A DNA stretch of 64,000 nucleotides from an uncultured Alphaproteobacteria bacterium (GTDB lineage: Bacteria; Pseudomonadota; Alphaproteobacteria; RF32; CAG-239): the NCBI GenBank assembly GCA_910577205.1, contig CAJTMA010000003.1:42034-106033 (forward strand). Reading direction: 5' to 3'. The translations under genes and the position numbers were made by a program. The notes beneath the pieces are model-generated. The model had not been told where the DNA came from. It did no database searches and saw nothing but the letters and a program-made list of their open reading frames with translations. Shown here piece by piece: positions 63,754 to 64,000 of this stretch (position 1 is its first letter; every line of letters begins with the position of its first letter).

Positions 63754-64000
63754 ATGAAAAAAATACTGTCTTTAAATGCTTTGGGAATCTTTTTATCTCT
63801 TGCTCCTTCTACAGCTCAAGCCGCCGTGCATTTTATCACCAAAGATGGAGTTCTGGAATTCGGAGATTTGGATTTTGAAGATCCGACCATCAAACGTTGT
63901 GCCAGTGAGGGGTATAAGTTAACCTCTTGTGCCAATGGTTCTCCAGCCGGGTTTTGTCCGTATAATACCTCCTATTTTAAGGAATGTTGCACTTCGGATT
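63754..64000 (+). CDS. Secreted Cys-rich protein, 5' part (runs off window)
   Basis: GCGGAGG precedes the ATG. The 82 visible residues start with a signal peptide (MKKILSLNALGIFLSLAPST, cleavage near AQAA). The mature part has spaced Cys in the pattern C-x-EGY-x-LTSC-x-G-x-CPYN-x-Y-x-ECC. Such Cys repeats are, to my knowledge, common in large secreted proteins of uncultured gut Alphaproteobacteria. The end lies outside the window. Confidence 0.8.
   Translation, partial: MKKILSLNALGIFLSLAPSTAQAAVHFITKDGVLEFGDLDFEDPTIKRCASEGYKLTSCANGSPAGFCPYNTSYFKECCTSD

Overview
The window looks like a chromosomal segment of a low-to-moderate GC alphaproteobacterium, probably a host- or gut-associated one. 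The evidence is the alphaproteobacterial flagellar module fliL-fliM-DUF6468-motE, the rplU-rpmA-obgE-rsfS-rlmH and ruvC-ruvA-ruvB-ybgC-tolQRA gene orders, and a Cys-rich secreted protein at the right edge of a type I recall from uncultured gut Alphaproteobacteria. The taxonomic placement is inference.

Layout. 1-6.7 kb: the end of a probable prephenate dehydratase, glmM, small orphan genes (one broken by an in-frame TGA), uvrC, pgsA and an OmpR-type regulator. 6.7-13.4 kb: a repeat block, a small HTH gene, the EnvZ-like kinase, a very acidic EP-repeat protein, a VirB2-like pilin, a lipoprotein and a secreted nuclease. 13.4-18.4 kb: the ribosome/GTPase block rplU-rpmA-obgE-rsfS, interrupted by about 2.3 kb of accessory genes before rlmH. 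18.5-27 kb: minus-strand uvrB, a 1064-residue TPR protein and flagellar genes. 27.4-31.3 kb: a type IV pilin-like pair, one a 1040-residue PilV-like tip protein. 31.3-31.9 kb: a noncoding block of large palindromic repeats. 32-41 kb: phosphate transport (pit plus DUF47), a DsbA-like lipoprotein, ispA-xseB, an ArsR regulator, rnd, aspS and tRNA-Gln. 41.4-46.4 kb: orphan small genes, a MATE exporter, tRNA-Thr with a decayed insertion, and a flippase-like membrane protein. 46.5-53.7 kb: a PcfJ/LRR-like giant, pepP, prmA and secreted proteins. 53.7-63 kb: yebC, ruvC, ruvA, ruvB, ybgC and tolQRA, interrupted twice by accessory genes. 63-64 kb: an XRE regulator and the start of the Cys-rich secreted protein.

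The main unexplained signal is a dispersed repeat. It has a conserved head (TTCTATGGGnGATTAATACA and variants) and a small hairpin core of the form GTAC-TTYTN-GTAC. Copies sit at or over the 3' ends of ompR, rsfS, rlmH, ruvC and, in a diverged form, ybgC. In rsfS and ruvC, which are unrelated, the repeat supplies the last codons, so both proteins end in Ser-Met-Gly-Asp. At four of these sites a normally compact gene pair (ompR|envZ, rsfS|rlmH, ruvC|ruvA, ybgC|tolQ) is split by accessory genes just after the repeat. Several of these accessory genes share an AT-rich start context ending in ATTATG with no Shine-Dalgarno sequence. This suggests a cassette-like insertion process at hairpin repeats, which needs a genome-wide test.

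All coordinates and motifs were read by eye. Domain names rest on recognised motifs, not on database searches.
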